Made by a program: the position numbers and the translations under genes | Shown: one piece after another, positions 1 to 9,058 of the stretch | How positions within the stretch are numbered: position 1 is the stretch's first letter | Layout of the letters: each line of letters starts with the position of its first letter | Assembly: GCA_964631375.1 (NCBI GenBank) | Contig: CAZVYQ010000009.1 | Coordinates: 1 to 64,000, forward strand | DNA length: 64,000 nt | Reading direction: 5' to 3' | Source: JAAYYM01 sp964631375 | Lineage (GTDB): Bacteria > Bacillota > Clostridia > Lachnospirales > Lachnospiraceae | The notes under the pieces: generated by a model | Told to the model about the DNA's origin: nothing | What the model saw: the letters and a program-made list of their open reading frames with translations, nothing else | The model's database searches: none

Positions 1-38
1 TTGCGGATGTGACAATAGAGCATAGGGGAGGAAGAAAA

Positions 39-1010
39 TTGGAAAAGATCAAACAGAACCCAATTGTTAAAAAAGTCGGATTTAACAGGATTGTATTGTG
101 CTGTGTCTTGTTATTGATGTATCTACTGTTTTCAATGACCAGCAAAAACTTCGCAGGACTGCCCCGAATCTTGAGCGCGTTGAATTATGCCTACTTTTTG
201 GGATTTCTATCACTGGGAGTTACTTTCGTAATCGCGACAGGAGGAATAGATTTCTCGATTGGACCGGTTATGTTCTGCTCGGCACTTGTTGCAGGCTTTT
301 GCCTGACAAACTATGGGATGCCTGTGATTGTATGTCTTGTAATCAGTATTATAGTCGGATTGATCTTTGGTATGTTCAACGGATATTTGGTCGCATACTG
401 GTCAGTACCTCCGTTTATTGTATCTATGGCAAGTATGAATATTGCAAAGGGCGTTGCTTCTGTCTTTACAAAGACCCAATCAGTCAGCTGGCCACAGGGA
501 ACAACAGCAGAAGGATGGTTTCGTAATCTGGTTAAGATCGGAGATTTCCCGGTAGGTCTTGTGATTTTCCTTGCAGTAGCAGTCATCTGCTCCATGGTTC
601 TGAACAAAACAAGAGCAGGAAGATATATCTTGAGCCTTGGCTCTAATAAAGAAGCAGTCAGACTTTCAGGTGTAAACGTTAAAAAATGGGAAATGCTTTC
701 CTATGTCATCTGTGGAACACTCGTAGGTATTGCAGCAATCTTCTTTGTTGCAGCATATACAACCGTCCAACCCGGATATGGCGATCAATATAACAATGAA
801 GCAATCGCCGGTTGCGTTATGGGAGGAACTTCCATGGCAGGAGGACTTGCTTCAATCGGTGGTACTGTAATAGGCGTATTTATCATTGCTCTGTTACAGG
901 AAGGTATTCTTGCTCTTGGCTTTAACAAGAACTACCAGCTAATTATCACCGGTCTTATCGTTATCGTGGCAGTATACGCTGATGTTGTAGCAAGACGTAG
1001 AAAGAATTAG
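39..1010 (+). CDS. Sugar ABC transporter permease (RbsC family), first of two
   Basis: Inner-membrane permease of a ribose/simple-sugar type ABC importer. The protein is hydrophobic throughout with about eight to ten membrane segments and carries the family signature around TGGIDFSIGP, plus GSNKEAVRLSGVNV in the loop that contacts the ATPase. I prefer a TTG start at 39 because GGGGAGGA at 25-32 sits six bases upstream; an in-frame GTG at 9 would place that ribosome site inside the gene. A frame reading to TGA at 10-12 could be the end of an upstream gene. The ATPase, a second permease and a binding lipoprotein follow, so the transporter may use a permease heterodimer. The substrate is inferred from neighbours to be L-fucose or a similar deoxy sugar. 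Confidence 0.9.
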   Translation: MEKIKQNPIVKKVGFNRIVLCCVLLLMYLLFSMTSKNFAGLPRILSALNYAYFLGFLSLGVTFVIATGGIDFSIGPVMFCSALVAGFCLTNYGMPVIVCLVISIIVGLIFGMFNGYLVAYWSVPPFIVSMASMNIAKGVASVFTKTQSVSWPQGTTAEGWFRNLVKIGDFPVGLVIFLAVAVICSMVLNKTRAGRYILSLGSNKEAVRLSGVNVKKWEMLSYVICGTLVGIAAIFFVAAYTTVQPGYGDQYNNEAIAGCVMGGTSMAGGLASIGGTVIGVFIIALLQEGILALGFNKNYQLIITGLIVIVAVYADVVARRRKN

Positions 1011-1064
1011 TGAACGAACGATCATTGAAGGTCAAGACGGATTAGAAAGGGTGAAGGTAATAGA

Positions 1065-2561
1065 ATGGGCGAAGTAATCTTAACGATGAAAGGAATTGAT
1101 AAGTCTTTCCCCGGTGTACATGCACTTGATCAGGTTGATTTTGAGGTGAAAACCGGCGAAGTTCACGCACTTATGGGTGAAAACGGAGCCGGAAAATCTA
1201 CTCTGATGAAGGTTCTCACAGGTATTTATACAAAGGATTCAGGAACCATAACCTATGAAGGTAAAGAGGTTGAATTTCACAATACAAGAGAAGCACAGGA
1301 TGCAGGTATTGTAATCGTACACCAGGAATTGAACATGCTCGGTCATCTGACTGTGGCACAGAATATATTCATCGGCCGAGAATTTAAAAAGGGTTTTGGA
1401 ATTGATGATAAGAAGATGAACGAAGAGTCAAGAAAACTGTTTGAACGTCTCAATATTGACATCGATCCGGAAGAGACGATGAGCAATCTGACAGTCGGAA
1501 AACAGCAGATGTGTGAAATCGCAAAAGCAATCTCACATGAAGCGAAGGTCATTATCTTTGATGAACCATCGGCAGCCTTAACCGAGACTGAGATTGAAGA
1601 ACTGTTCAAGATCATCCGTGATCTGAGAAAACAGAATCTTGGAATTGTATACATATCACATCGTATGGATGAGATCAAGGTCATTACAGACCGTGTTACG
1701 GTTATGCGTGATGGAGGTTATGTAGGAACACTGATCACAGAGGAGTGCAGCAAGAGTGACATCATCAACATGATGGTGGGACGTGTCATTTATGAGGACC
1801 CGAAATCCAAGAGCATGGTTGCACCGGATGCACCGGTTGTACTCAAGGTAGAACACCTGAATGCGGGCAAGATGGTACAGGATGTCAGTTTTGAATTACA
1901 TAAGGGAGAAATTCTTGGCTTTTCCGGCTTAATGGGTGCTGGTCGTACAGAAACAGCAAGAGCCATTTTTGGAGCTGATCCAAAGGAAAGCGGAGACATC
2001 TATGTCAATGGTCAGAAGGTAACGATCAATTCTCCCGAGGATGCAGTTAAGAACGGAATCGGATATCTGTCAGAGGATCGCAAGAGATATGGAATCGTTG
2101 TCCAGAAGACGGTTGCCGAGAACTCTACCATGGCATGTCTTGAAGATTACATGAAGGGGATGTTTATCAATAAAAAGGCTGAAAGAGATATTGCTGAAAA
2201 GTATGTGGAATCACTTGCTACAAAGACGCCCAGTGTTGATCAGATGGTAGTTAATCTGTCCGGTGGAAATCAGCAAAAGGTGGTTATTGCAAAGTGGCTT
2301 GTGAAGAACTGCGATATTCTGATCTTTGATGAACCTACCAGGGGAATCGATGTCGGTGCCAAAAGTGAAATATATAAATTAATGAACAAACTGACTGAAG
2401 AAGGAAAATCCATTATCATGATTTCTTCTGAAATGACTGAAATATTACGAATGAGTGACCGTATCGTTATCATGTGTGAAGGCAAAAAGACCGGCGAGAT
2501 CGGTATAGAAGAGGCTTCCCAGGAGTTGATCATGAATATGGCAACACGCGAGATAGGTTAG
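1065..2561 (+). CDS. Sugar ABC transporter ATP-binding protein (RbsA/MglA family)
   Basis: Double-domain ATPase that powers the importer encoded around it. The first domain has Walker A GENGAGKST at residues 38-46, a TVGKQQMCEIAKA signature near 143 and Walker B IIFDEPSAAL near 165. The second domain has the degenerate Walker A GLMGAGRTET near 288, which is normal for this family, then LSGGNQQKV near 397 and ILIFDEPTRGIDVG near 420. The length of 498 residues is typical. It lies 54 bases after the first permease and 11 bases before the second, clearly in one operon. Family membership is certain; the sugar is inferred. Confidence 0.95.
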   Translation: MGEVILTMKGIDKSFPGVHALDQVDFEVKTGEVHALMGENGAGKSTLMKVLTGIYTKDSGTITYEGKEVEFHNTREAQDAGIVIVHQELNMLGHLTVAQNIFIGREFKKGFGIDDKKMNEESRKLFERLNIDIDPEETMSNLTVGKQQMCEIAKAISHEAKVIIFDEPSAALTETEIEELFKIIRDLRKQNLGIVYISHRMDEIKVITDRVTVMRDGGYVGTLITEECSKSDIINMMVGRVIYEDPKSKSMVAPDAPVVLKVEHLNAGKMVQDVSFELHKGEILGFSGLMGAGRTETARAIFGADPKESGDIYVNGQKVTINSPEDAVKNGIGYLSEDRKRYGIVVQKTVAENSTMACLEDYMKGMFINKKAERDIAEKYVESLATKTPSVDQMVVNLSGGNQQKVVIAKWLVKNCDILIFDEPTRGIDVGAKSEIYKLMNKLTEEGKSIIMISSEMTEILRMSDRIVIMCEGKKTGEIGIEEASQELIMNMATREIG

Positions 2562-2572
2562 GAGGAGAAAAC

Positions 2573-3577
2573 ATGAGTAAAGATGCAAATACGTCGGCTT
2601 TGAAAAAGAAATCGGCGGTATCCAAATTAGGAGGTCAGAAATTCATCGTATTTTTGGTAGTAATTGCACTGTTTGCGTTCTTCTGTACCTTGAGTCCTGA
2701 TTTCAGAAAGTACACAACAGTAATGAGTATTCTGGATTATTCCTATTACATTGCTCTGATGGCAATCGGTGTAACTTTCCCTTTGATCACAGGGGGCGTA
2801 GATTTGTCCATCGGAACAGGACTGATCTGTTATTCACTGGCAGGCGGATATTTGGTTATGCAGTGTGGCTGGCCGACAGGTGCAGGTCTATTAGTCAGTA
2901 TCGTGTTTGGTATAGCAATTGGTGTATTGAATGGTGTGTTGATCGCAGTCATGAATTTGCCACCCTTTCTTGCGACCTTATGTACATGTATGATCACCAG
3001 AGGACTTGGCTCTCTTTGTTCTAAAGGCTTCGGGATCTCATGGCCGACATCCGGAGCAGACGGTAGCTGGTTCAGAAATATCTTTAAGATTACTGTCAAC
3101 GGAACCAAGATACCAATTGGATTCTTGTGGGTGCTGGTACTGGTATTGATCATGGCTTTCATACTAAATCATACAAAGGTTGGAAGATATACAATCGCAA
3201 TTGGAAGTAACAGAGAGGCAACCATATTATCAGGGGTAAATGTAAAGTTTTATCACATTGTAGCATATGCCATCTCCGGATTGTTCGCAGGACTTGCAGC
3301 CATTGCTTATTCAGCAGTATTTGCAACTGTGCAGCCCGGTACAGGGGCCGGCTTTGAATTAGAGGCAATCGGTGGTGCGATTATTGGCGGCGTATCGGCT
3401 ACGGGTGGTGCAGGAAGTATTGAAGGATCTCTGATTGGTGTATTTGTCATCTGTCTGTTAAAAACGGGACTTCCTTACATTGGATTACAGGCAAACTGGC
3501 AGCAGATCATCACGGGTGTAGTTTTGATTGCAGCAGTTTTGGTAGATATCATCAAGAGAAAACGAGTAAAAATCTAA
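2573..3577 (+). CDS. Sugar ABC transporter permease (RbsC family), second of two
   Basis: Second membrane permease of the importer, 334 residues, related to but clearly different from the first. It has the same landmarks: TGGVDLSIGTG in the N-terminal third and GSNREATILSGVNV in the cytoplasmic loop. The ATG follows an AGGAGG ribosome site. Having two different permeases on either side of one ATPase suggests a heterodimeric channel, as in some other sugar importers of this class; homodimers are the textbook form. A 95-base spacer without obvious promoter separates it from the binding protein. Confidence 0.92.
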   Translation: MSKDANTSALKKKSAVSKLGGQKFIVFLVVIALFAFFCTLSPDFRKYTTVMSILDYSYYIALMAIGVTFPLITGGVDLSIGTGLICYSLAGGYLVMQCGWPTGAGLLVSIVFGIAIGVLNGVLIAVMNLPPFLATLCTCMITRGLGSLCSKGFGISWPTSGADGSWFRNIFKITVNGTKIPIGFLWVLVLVLIMAFILNHTKVGRYTIAIGSNREATILSGVNVKFYHIVAYAISGLFAGLAAIAYSAVFATVQPGTGAGFELEAIGGAIIGGVSATGGAGSIEGSLIGVFVICLLKTGLPYIGLQANWQQIITGVVLIAAVLVDIIKRKRVKI

Positions 3578-3672
3578 AGTGATATTGAGTCATTACTAAT
3601 GATATGAGACTGCATAGAGCAGTTACATATAAAAAAACTAATCAACGGAAGTAACTAAAAGGAGGATTTGTA

Positions 3673-4842
3673 ATGAAAAAGAAAGTATTAGCAACACTCT
3701 TGTCAGTAGCAATGGTAGCTACACTGTTAGCCGGATGTGGTGCAAAGACAGAAGAAGCAGCTCCGGCCGCAGCAGCAGAGGAAGCACCTGCAGCAGAGGA
3801 AGCTCCTGCAGCAGAAGAAGCAGCTCCTGCAGCAGACGCAGCAGCCTCAGGTGATTATTCATTTGAGATCATCGTAAAGAGTTATCAGTCATCATATTGG
3901 CAGGCAGCTGTTACTGGTGTAAACCAGGAAGCAGAGAAGCTTGGTGTAAAGGTTAATTGTACAGGACCTAACGCTGAATCAGATATCGCTGATCAGGTTA
4001 ACATGTTAAACAATGCAATTAACAATGCCCCTAATGGAATCGGTCTTGCAGCTTGTGATCAGGATGCTTGTCTTGATGCTCTGCAGACAGCTATGGATAA
4101 GGGAATCCCTGTAGTATGTTTCGACTCAGGATGTCCTAATGCTCCGGCTGGATCAGTTCTTTCAACAATCGCAACAGATAACTATGGTGCAGGTGCTACA
4201 GCAGCAGATAATCTTTATGCAGCATTGAAGGAAAAGATTGCATCAGCAACAGCACCGGTTAGAGTTGGTGAGGTTAATCAGGAAGCTACTTCAGAGTCAA
4301 TCACAAGCCGTGGTCTTGGTTTCATTGATAAATTCAGCGAGCTCGCAGCAGCTGACGGCAAAAAGGTTGCAGTTATCGGTAACGACTATTATGTAAGCAA
4401 ATGTAAAGATAAGGGTGATGAGGCTACAGCTGATATCATCATCGAAGTTGCAGTTCCTGCACAGACAACAGTTGAGTTATGTGCTACAGAGGCATCTGTT
4501 ATCTTAAACAAGGCTGACACAATCGGTGTATTTGGTTCAAATCAGGTTGCAGCAGAAGGTATCTTAACAGCTAATGAGAACCTCTCAGTATTAGGTACAG
4601 ATCCTGCATCTTCAATCTTAGCAGCAGGCTTTGATGCTGGTTCAGTTATCAAGGGTGCTATCAAAGACGGCAAGATGTTCGGTGCTGTTACACAGTCACC
4701 TTTGGCAATGGGTATCACAACAGTTGACGTCCTGAAGGACATCGCTGATGGCAAGACAGTAGCAGATGTAGCAACAGATGGTTACTGGTATGATACAACT
4801 AACATGGAAGACGATTCAATCGCTCCTAACCTTTACGATTAA
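3673..4842 (+). CDS. Sugar-binding lipoprotein of ABC importer (type 1 periplasmic-binding fold)
   Basis: Extracellular substrate-binding protein anchored as a lipoprotein. The signal peptide ends in the lipobox LLAGC with the lipidated cysteine at residue 22, followed by a 30-residue linker rich in Ala, Glu and Pro (EEAPAAEEAPAAEE) that holds the receptor away from the membrane. The mature part resembles the RbsB/XylF family, with the opening strand IIVKSYQSSYWQA and IATDNYGAGATAADNL. It is preceded by AAAAGGAGG and followed directly by a strong terminator, which should make it the most abundant product of the transporter operon. Specificity cannot be read from sequence alone; the genes downstream point to L-fucose. 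Confidence 0.92.
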   Translation: MKKKVLATLLSVAMVATLLAGCGAKTEEAAPAAAAEEAPAAEEAPAAEEAAPAADAAASGDYSFEIIVKSYQSSYWQAAVTGVNQEAEKLGVKVNCTGPNAESDIADQVNMLNNAINNAPNGIGLAACDQDACLDALQTAMDKGIPVVCFDSGCPNAPAGSVLSTIATDNYGAGATAADNLYAALKEKIASATAPVRVGEVNQEATSESITSRGLGFIDKFSELAAADGKKVAVIGNDYYVSKCKDKGDEATADIIIEVAVPAQTTVELCATEASVILNKADTIGVFGSNQVAAEGILTANENLSVLGTDPASSILAAGFDAGSVIKGAIKDGKMFGAVTQSPLAMGITTVDVLKDIADGKTVADVATDGYWYDTTNMEDDSIAPNLYD

Positions 4843-4881
4843 GTACAATTGAGATCATCCAAAAGTAATATGGGATTCAAG

Positions 4882-4915
4882 AAAAAGGGACCGGGAAATA
4901 TCCCGGTTCCTTTTT
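4882..4915 (+). terminator. Intrinsic terminator after the binding-protein gene
   Basis: A 15-bp stem with one G-U pair (left arm 4882-4896, right arm 4901-4915), a 4-base loop, and five T residues at the end of the right arm. It lies between the binding-protein gene and fucU. No clear promoter is visible before fucU at 4941, so it is probably leaky and used to tune expression. Confidence 0.85.
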
Positions 4916-4940
4916 AAAAACATGATGGAGGGACTTCTAT

Positions 4941-5381
4941 ATGTTAAATGGTATACCAAAAATCCTCTCTCCGGAGCTTTTAAAAGTTCTGGCAGAGATG
5001 GGACATAGTGATAGAATCATTATTTCAGACGGTAATTTTCCGGCTGAGTCAATGGGCAAGGATGCAATTGTAATCCGTTGTGACGGACATGGCGTCCCTG
5101 AGATTTTAGATGCAATCCTGCAGGTATTTCCGCTGGATTCTTATGTGGAGCATCCGGTCAACCTCATGGAGGTTATGAAGGGCGATCCTGTTGAGACTCC
5201 GATCTGGGATACTTATAAAGAGATCGTAGCAAAGCATGACGAGAGAGGTGCAAAAGCAGTCGGGAACATTGAACGTTTTGCATTCTATGAGCAGGCAAAG
5301 ACAGCATATGCAATTGTTGCAACCGGTGAATCAGCATTGTATGCAAATATCATGCTGCAAAAGGGTGTCGTGGTAGACTGA
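4941..5381 (+). CDS. fucU: L-fucose mutarotase (RbsD/FucU family)
   Basis: Cytoplasmic enzyme that interconverts alpha and beta anomers of the incoming sugar. The 146-residue length and motifs match FucU rather than RbsD: GHSDRIIISDGNFPA near the N terminus, CDGHGVPEILDAIL in the middle and ERFAFYEQAKTAYAIVATGE near the C terminus. A GGAGGG site precedes the ATG. FucU proteins act on L-fucose and, more weakly, D-ribose, and this gene is the main reason to assign the cluster to fucose rather than rhamnose, whose mutarotase RhaM is from another family. Confidence 0.88.
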   Translation: MLNGIPKILSPELLKVLAEMGHSDRIIISDGNFPAESMGKDAIVIRCDGHGVPEILDAILQVFPLDSYVEHPVNLMEVMKGDPVETPIWDTYKEIVAKHDERGAKAVGNIERFAFYEQAKTAYAIVATGESALYANIMLQKGVVVD

Positions 5382-5432
5382 GCAGGTAAAGATCTGATAT
5401 AATCAGATGTGAGGCATTAGTCGGAGGTGTTT

Positions 5433-5870
5433 ATGCTGGAACATGTTGAGGTTATGTTTGACGGAATGTCAGATATGATGAAGAAATTAAAGAAGGCTTC
5501 CTATGAGAAAAATATGAAGGAGTTTCGGGAGAAAAATGATCATTTCTTAATTGAGATGGTGTCCTATGTGGAGCATGATGGTAATCATGAGAAAGCTGCA
5601 GATGACATCGCCGAAAGCTTTGTGCAGCAGGTGAAGAATGCGTTTTCTGTAGGTGGACGTATGAAATCCCGTATGCAGGCAGATCTGAATTTCTTCATGA
5701 TCTACTATGTATTTCCTGCATTGCTGTTAACAGATCATGAATATGCGGATTTGGTCGCAAAAAAGATCTGTGCTTTGTGGGGTTCGACATTTCGTGACAG
5801 TAAAATAGGCTATGCTGATTACAACAGGATTTATAGTGGATTTCGGGAGAAGATTTTTGGAATATTCTAA
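5433..5870 (+). CDS. Uncharacterised protein in the sugar cluster
   Basis: I do not recognise this 145-residue protein. It is mostly helical and charged, with no signal peptide, no clear membrane helix and no cofactor motif; a hydrophobic stretch lies near LNFFMIYYVFPALLL. I chose ATG 5433 because GGAGG at 5423-5427 is five bases upstream; a GTG six bases earlier overlaps that site. It is followed by a terminator, so it closes the first half of the fucose cluster. The position between mutarotase and aldolase suggests a role linked to the pathway, but the sequence gives no function. Confidence 0.7.
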   Translation: MLEHVEVMFDGMSDMMKKLKKASYEKNMKEFREKNDHFLIEMVSYVEHDGNHEKAADDIAESFVQQVKNAFSVGGRMKSRMQADLNFFMIYYVFPALLLTDHEYADLVAKKICALWGSTFRDSKIGYADYNRIYSGFREKIFGIF

Positions 5871-5886
5871 ACCCGATTATGAAATA

Positions 5887-5931
5887 AAAAGGATTCAATC
5901 TCGATCAGTCAGAGAATGAATCCTTTTGTTT
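5887..5931 (+). terminator. Intrinsic terminator
   Basis: Inverted repeat AAAAGGATTCA (5887-5897) and TGAATCCTTTT (5917-5927), with an inner TCTC/GAGA pair extending the stem and TTTTGTTT at the end. It separates the uncharacterised gene from the promoter of the aldolase operon. Confidence 0.8.
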
Positions 5932-6008
5932 CCATAGGGTATGTTAATTGTGTTGTCCGCATAAACAAATAAAAACAACAATATACAACATAAAACAAGA
6001 TAATAACC

Positions 6009-6037
6009 TTGATTCGTTAAACAAAAAGTGATAAAAT
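6009..6037 (+). promoter_or_regulatory. Promoter of fucA-deoR-kinase-permease operon
   Basis: TTGATT at 6009-6014 and TAAAAT at 6032-6037 are separated by exactly 17 bp. The region upstream (about 5965-6005) is unusually rich in CAA/ACAACA words, and GATTCGTT (6011-6018) has a near-complementary AATGAATC around 6046, so a DeoR-type operator overlapping the promoter is plausible. The operator assignment is inference. Confidence 0.65.
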
Positions 6038-6095
6038 ACAATCAAATGAATCAAATAACAAAGAGAAACAACATATTATTAAGGAGATGCTAAGT

Positions 6096-6782
6096 ATGCA
6101 ATCAGAAAATGAGATTAAGAAGCAGATTTGTGATATTGGAAAGAGAATTTATGACAGGGGTATGGTTGCGGCGAATGATGGTAATATCTCTGTAAAACTT
6201 GATGAGAATCGGTTTTTATGTACACCGACAGGTGTGAGCAAGGGATTCATGACACCAGATTATATCTGTACGGTAGACAGAGACGGCAATGTGATTGAAG
6301 CAAATGAAGGCTTCAAGCCCTCTAGTGAGATTAAAATGCACATGAGAGTTTATGCAGAGAGACCAGATGTGATGTCTGTGGTTCATGCACATCCGATGTA
6401 TGCGACAGGCTTTGCGATTGCAGGAATACCGCTGGATCAGCCGATCATGCCGGAGGCTATTTTGTCACTTGGAACTGTACCAATCGCACCATATGGAACA
6501 CCATCTACAATGGAAATACCGGATGCAGTTTCAAAGTTTTTACAGTCCTATGATGCTGTTTTGTTAGAGAATCATGGTGCGTTAACCTATTCTGATTCCT
6601 TGCTGAATGCTTATCATAAGATGGAGTCTGTAGAATTTTATGCTCAACTGCTTTTTATCTCAAGGCAGTTAGGAGGTCCGAAGGAGATCCCTGAAAAGGA
6701 AGTAGAAAAGCTGATCAATATGCGCTCACAGTATGGATTGAAGGGAAAGCACCCCGGAATGGCAATGCTTCACAAAAAATAA
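6096..6782 (+). CDS. fucA: L-fuculose-phosphate aldolase (class II aldolase family)
   Basis: Zinc-dependent aldolase that would split L-fuculose 1-phosphate into dihydroxyacetone phosphate and L-lactaldehyde. The motifs are in family order: MVAANDGNISVK, the glycine-rich TPTGVSKG, SSEIKMH with the catalytic glutamate, VVHAHPMYATGF with two zinc histidines, and LLENHG with the third. The 228-residue length fits FucA/AraD-type enzymes, not RhaD (about 270). I moved the start to ATG 6096, nine bases after AAGGAG at 6081-6086; an ATG at 6087 touches the ribosome site. It heads an operon with its probable regulator. Exact substrate is inferred from fucU nearby. Confidence 0.85.
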   Translation: MQSENEIKKQICDIGKRIYDRGMVAANDGNISVKLDENRFLCTPTGVSKGFMTPDYICTVDRDGNVIEANEGFKPSSEIKMHMRVYAERPDVMSVVHAHPMYATGFAIAGIPLDQPIMPEAILSLGTVPIAPYGTPSTMEIPDAVSKFLQSYDAVLLENHGALTYSDSLLNAYHKMESVEFYAQLLFISRQLGGPKEIPEKEVEKLINMRSQYGLKGKHPGMAMLHKK

Positions 6783-6815
6783 TTCTGTGATCAGATGTGA
6801 GGGAGTATAAAAGGT

Positions 6816-7595
6816 ATGCTGGCAATTGAGAGAAGAAAAGGAATACTGATAAGACTGCAACAGGACGGCAAGGTTCTGGTGAATGATTTGAGTCATTTTT
6901 ATCATGTCACAGAGGAAACCATCCGAAGGGATCTTGAAAAGCTCGAAGCAGAGGGAATTGCGAAAAAGACATATGGAGGGGCAGTTTTGACAGATCATCT
7001 GAATGTCGATCTCCCATACTATGTGAGAAAGCAGACCCATGTGCAGAGTAAGGAAAGGATTGCCACCAGGATTGCAGAATTGATCGAGGATGGTGATCAT
7101 ATCATGCTGGATGCCAGTTCAACCGCTGTATACGTTATCAAGAAGATCAAACATCTGAAAAACATCACTTTGATCACCAACTCCATTGAGATCTTGCTGG
7201 AACTTGCAGATATGACAGGCTGGAAGGTCTTTTCTACAGGTGGAACCATGAAGGAGGGTTCTTTTGCACTGGTGGGTCATCAGGCAGAGGACATGATTGA
7301 TCATTTTCATGTGGATAAGGCGATCATATCCTGTAAGGGTATCGATCGTGAGTATGGCATTACAGACTCGAATGAATCGGACGTGGAGATCAAACGACAT
7401 ATGGTAAGGGCATCCAGACAGGTCATATTGGCGGTGGATTCCTCCAAGTTTGATAAGATCTCATTTGTCCGTATGGGGGCTTTTGATCAGATAGATCAAA
7501 TTGTGACCGATTCAATACCACAGAAGACATGGGTAGAGTATATGGAACAATTAGGAGTGGAAATCCTGTGTCCGGAAAAGGAAGGTGCAAGATGA
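6816..7595 (+). CDS. DeoR-family transcriptional regulator
   Basis: Likely repressor of the sugar cluster. The N-terminal winged helix-turn-helix (residues about 6-57) contains the DeoR signature VTEETIRRDLEKLEAEG, followed by the KTYGGAVL stretch. The C-terminal DeoRC domain, a ribose-5-phosphate-isomerase-like sugar-phosphate sensor, includes LDASSTAVYVIKKI and ITDSNESDVEIKRHM. Members usually sense a phosphorylated sugar intermediate, here perhaps fuculose 1-phosphate. The length (259) is standard. Its stop overlaps the next start as ATGA, so it is co-translated with the kinase. Confidence 0.92.
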   Translation: MLAIERRKGILIRLQQDGKVLVNDLSHFYHVTEETIRRDLEKLEAEGIAKKTYGGAVLTDHLNVDLPYYVRKQTHVQSKERIATRIAELIEDGDHIMLDASSTAVYVIKKIKHLKNITLITNSIEILLELADMTGWKVFSTGGTMKEGSFALVGHQAEDMIDHFHVDKAIISCKGIDREYGITDSNESDVEIKRHMVRASRQVILAVDSSKFDKISFVRMGAFDQIDQIVTDSIPQKTWVEYMEQLGVEILCPEKEGAR

Positions 7596-9058
7596 GTGAG
7601 AGAAGGGTTTTAGCATTTGATTTTGGAGCCTCAAGCGGACGTGCCATGTTAGGCATGTATGATGGCGAAACGCTTCGCCTTAAAGAGATTCACAGATTCT
7701 CTAATGATCCGGTAACTGTGGGAGGAACAGTGTATTGGGATATCCTGCGACTCTTTCATGAGATCAAACAGGGGATGGTCAAGGCAAAGCATGACGGAGG
7801 CTTTGATTGTATCGGGATCGATACCTGGGGAGTTGATTTTGGATTGCTGGATAAGGCAGGAAATCTATTAGAAAATCCGATTCATTACCGTGATGAACGT
7901 ACAAAGGGAATGATTGAGCAGAGCTTTCAATACATACCAAAGGAACGTTTTTATGAGATTACCGGCAATCAATTCATGGAATTAAACACAGTGTTTCAGC
8001 TGCTGTCATTAAAATTGAAGCGACCGGAACTATTGAAACAGGTGGATCAGATGTTATTGACTCCGGATCTGTTTACCTATTTCCTGACAGGAGAAAGACA
8101 TGCAGAGTACTCTATTGCTTCAACAACGCAGATGATGGATGCAGGTACAGGAACATGGTCAGAGGAAGTGCTTGCTAAACTGGGACTCCCGGATCATATC
8201 CTAAGTGAGATTATCCCAAGCGGAACCATTGCAGGGTATCTGAGTGAGCGTATCTGTGAAGAACTCGATCTGCCGAGGATTCCGGTTGCAGCAGTGGCAT
8301 CACATGATACACAGAGTGCAATGATTGCAGTACCGGCCAAGGAGGATGACTTCATCTTTTTGAGTTGTGGAACATGGTCATTACTCGGAACTGAACTTCC
8401 TCGCCCGATCATCAATGAAAAATCAGAGAAATACAATATTACAAACGAAGGTGGACATCAGGGAACGACTTCCTTTTTAAAAAATATCATCGGCCTGTGG
8501 CTGATCCAGGAGAGCAGACGTCAATGGATCCGTGAGGGTAGTGAATTTGGATTCGGTGAACTGGAAGACATGGCGGAGAAAGCAGAACCACTACGGAGTT
8601 TTATCGATCCGGATGCAGCAGAATTTGGAACACAGGGAAATATTCCCCGTCGTATACGGGTATATTGTGAAAAAACCGGACAAACAGTCCCTGCTGATAT
8701 TGCAGCGGTGGTCAGATGTATTGATGAGAGTCTGGCATTAAAATACAGAAGGGCACTCGAGGAGATCGAGGATTGTACCGGAAAGCATTATGACACGATT
8801 TACATCGTAGGTGGTGGTACACAGAGCAGGCTGTTATGTCAGTTTACAGCCAATTCCTGTGGCAGACGAGTCGTTGCAGGGCCTGTAGAAGCGACGGTAT
8901 TAGGGAATGTGGCTTTACAATTGGTAGCTTTGGGAGAAATCCATAGTTTGAAAGAAGCAAGAGCTTTGATTGCAGGATCGCAGGATATTTCAGTATACGA
9001 ACCACAAAATACATCAGATTGGAATCATGCGTATGAACGCTTTTGCAGACTCCTTTAA
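7592..9058 (+). CDS. RhaB-type sugar kinase (rhamnulokinase/fuculokinase)
   Basis: FGGY-family kinase of 488 residues that would phosphorylate L-fuculose or L-rhamnulose. It starts with DFGASSGRAMLG, which is typical of RhaB, and contains HYRDERT, GTWSLLGTEL and the C-terminal ATP-site motif IVGGGTQSRLLCQFTAN. ATG 7592 overlaps the deoR stop and is preceded by AAAAGGAAGG. Sequence type says rhamnulokinase, but the neighbours (FucU, a short FucA) suggest it works as the fuculokinase, a pairing known in other gut bacteria. The substrate needs biochemical proof, so I give no symbol. Confidence 0.88.
   Translation: MSERRVLAFDFGASSGRAMLGMYDGETLRLKEIHRFSNDPVTVGGTVYWDILRLFHEIKQGMVKAKHDGGFDCIGIDTWGVDFGLLDKAGNLLENPIHYRDERTKGMIEQSFQYIPKERFYEITGNQFMELNTVFQLLSLKLKRPELLKQVDQMLLTPDLFTYFLTGERHAEYSIASTTQMMDAGTGTWSEEVLAKLGLPDHILSEIIPSGTIAGYLSERICEELDLPRIPVAAVASHDTQSAMIAVPAKEDDFIFLSCGTWSLLGTELPRPIINEKSEKYNITNEGGHQGTTSFLKNIIGLWLIQESRRQWIREGSEFGFGELEDMAEKAEPLRSFIDPDAAEFGTQGNIPRRIRVYCEKTGQTVPADIAAVVRCIDESLALKYRRALEEIEDCTGKHYDTIYIVGGGTQSRLLCQFTANSCGRRVVAGPVEATVLGNVALQLVALGEIHSLKEARALIAGSQDISVYEPQNTSDWNHAYERFCRLL

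Noticed and set aside
3600..3660. Terminator between second permease and binding protein
   Set aside because: ACTGC/GCAGT gives only a 5-bp stem with no T-tract.
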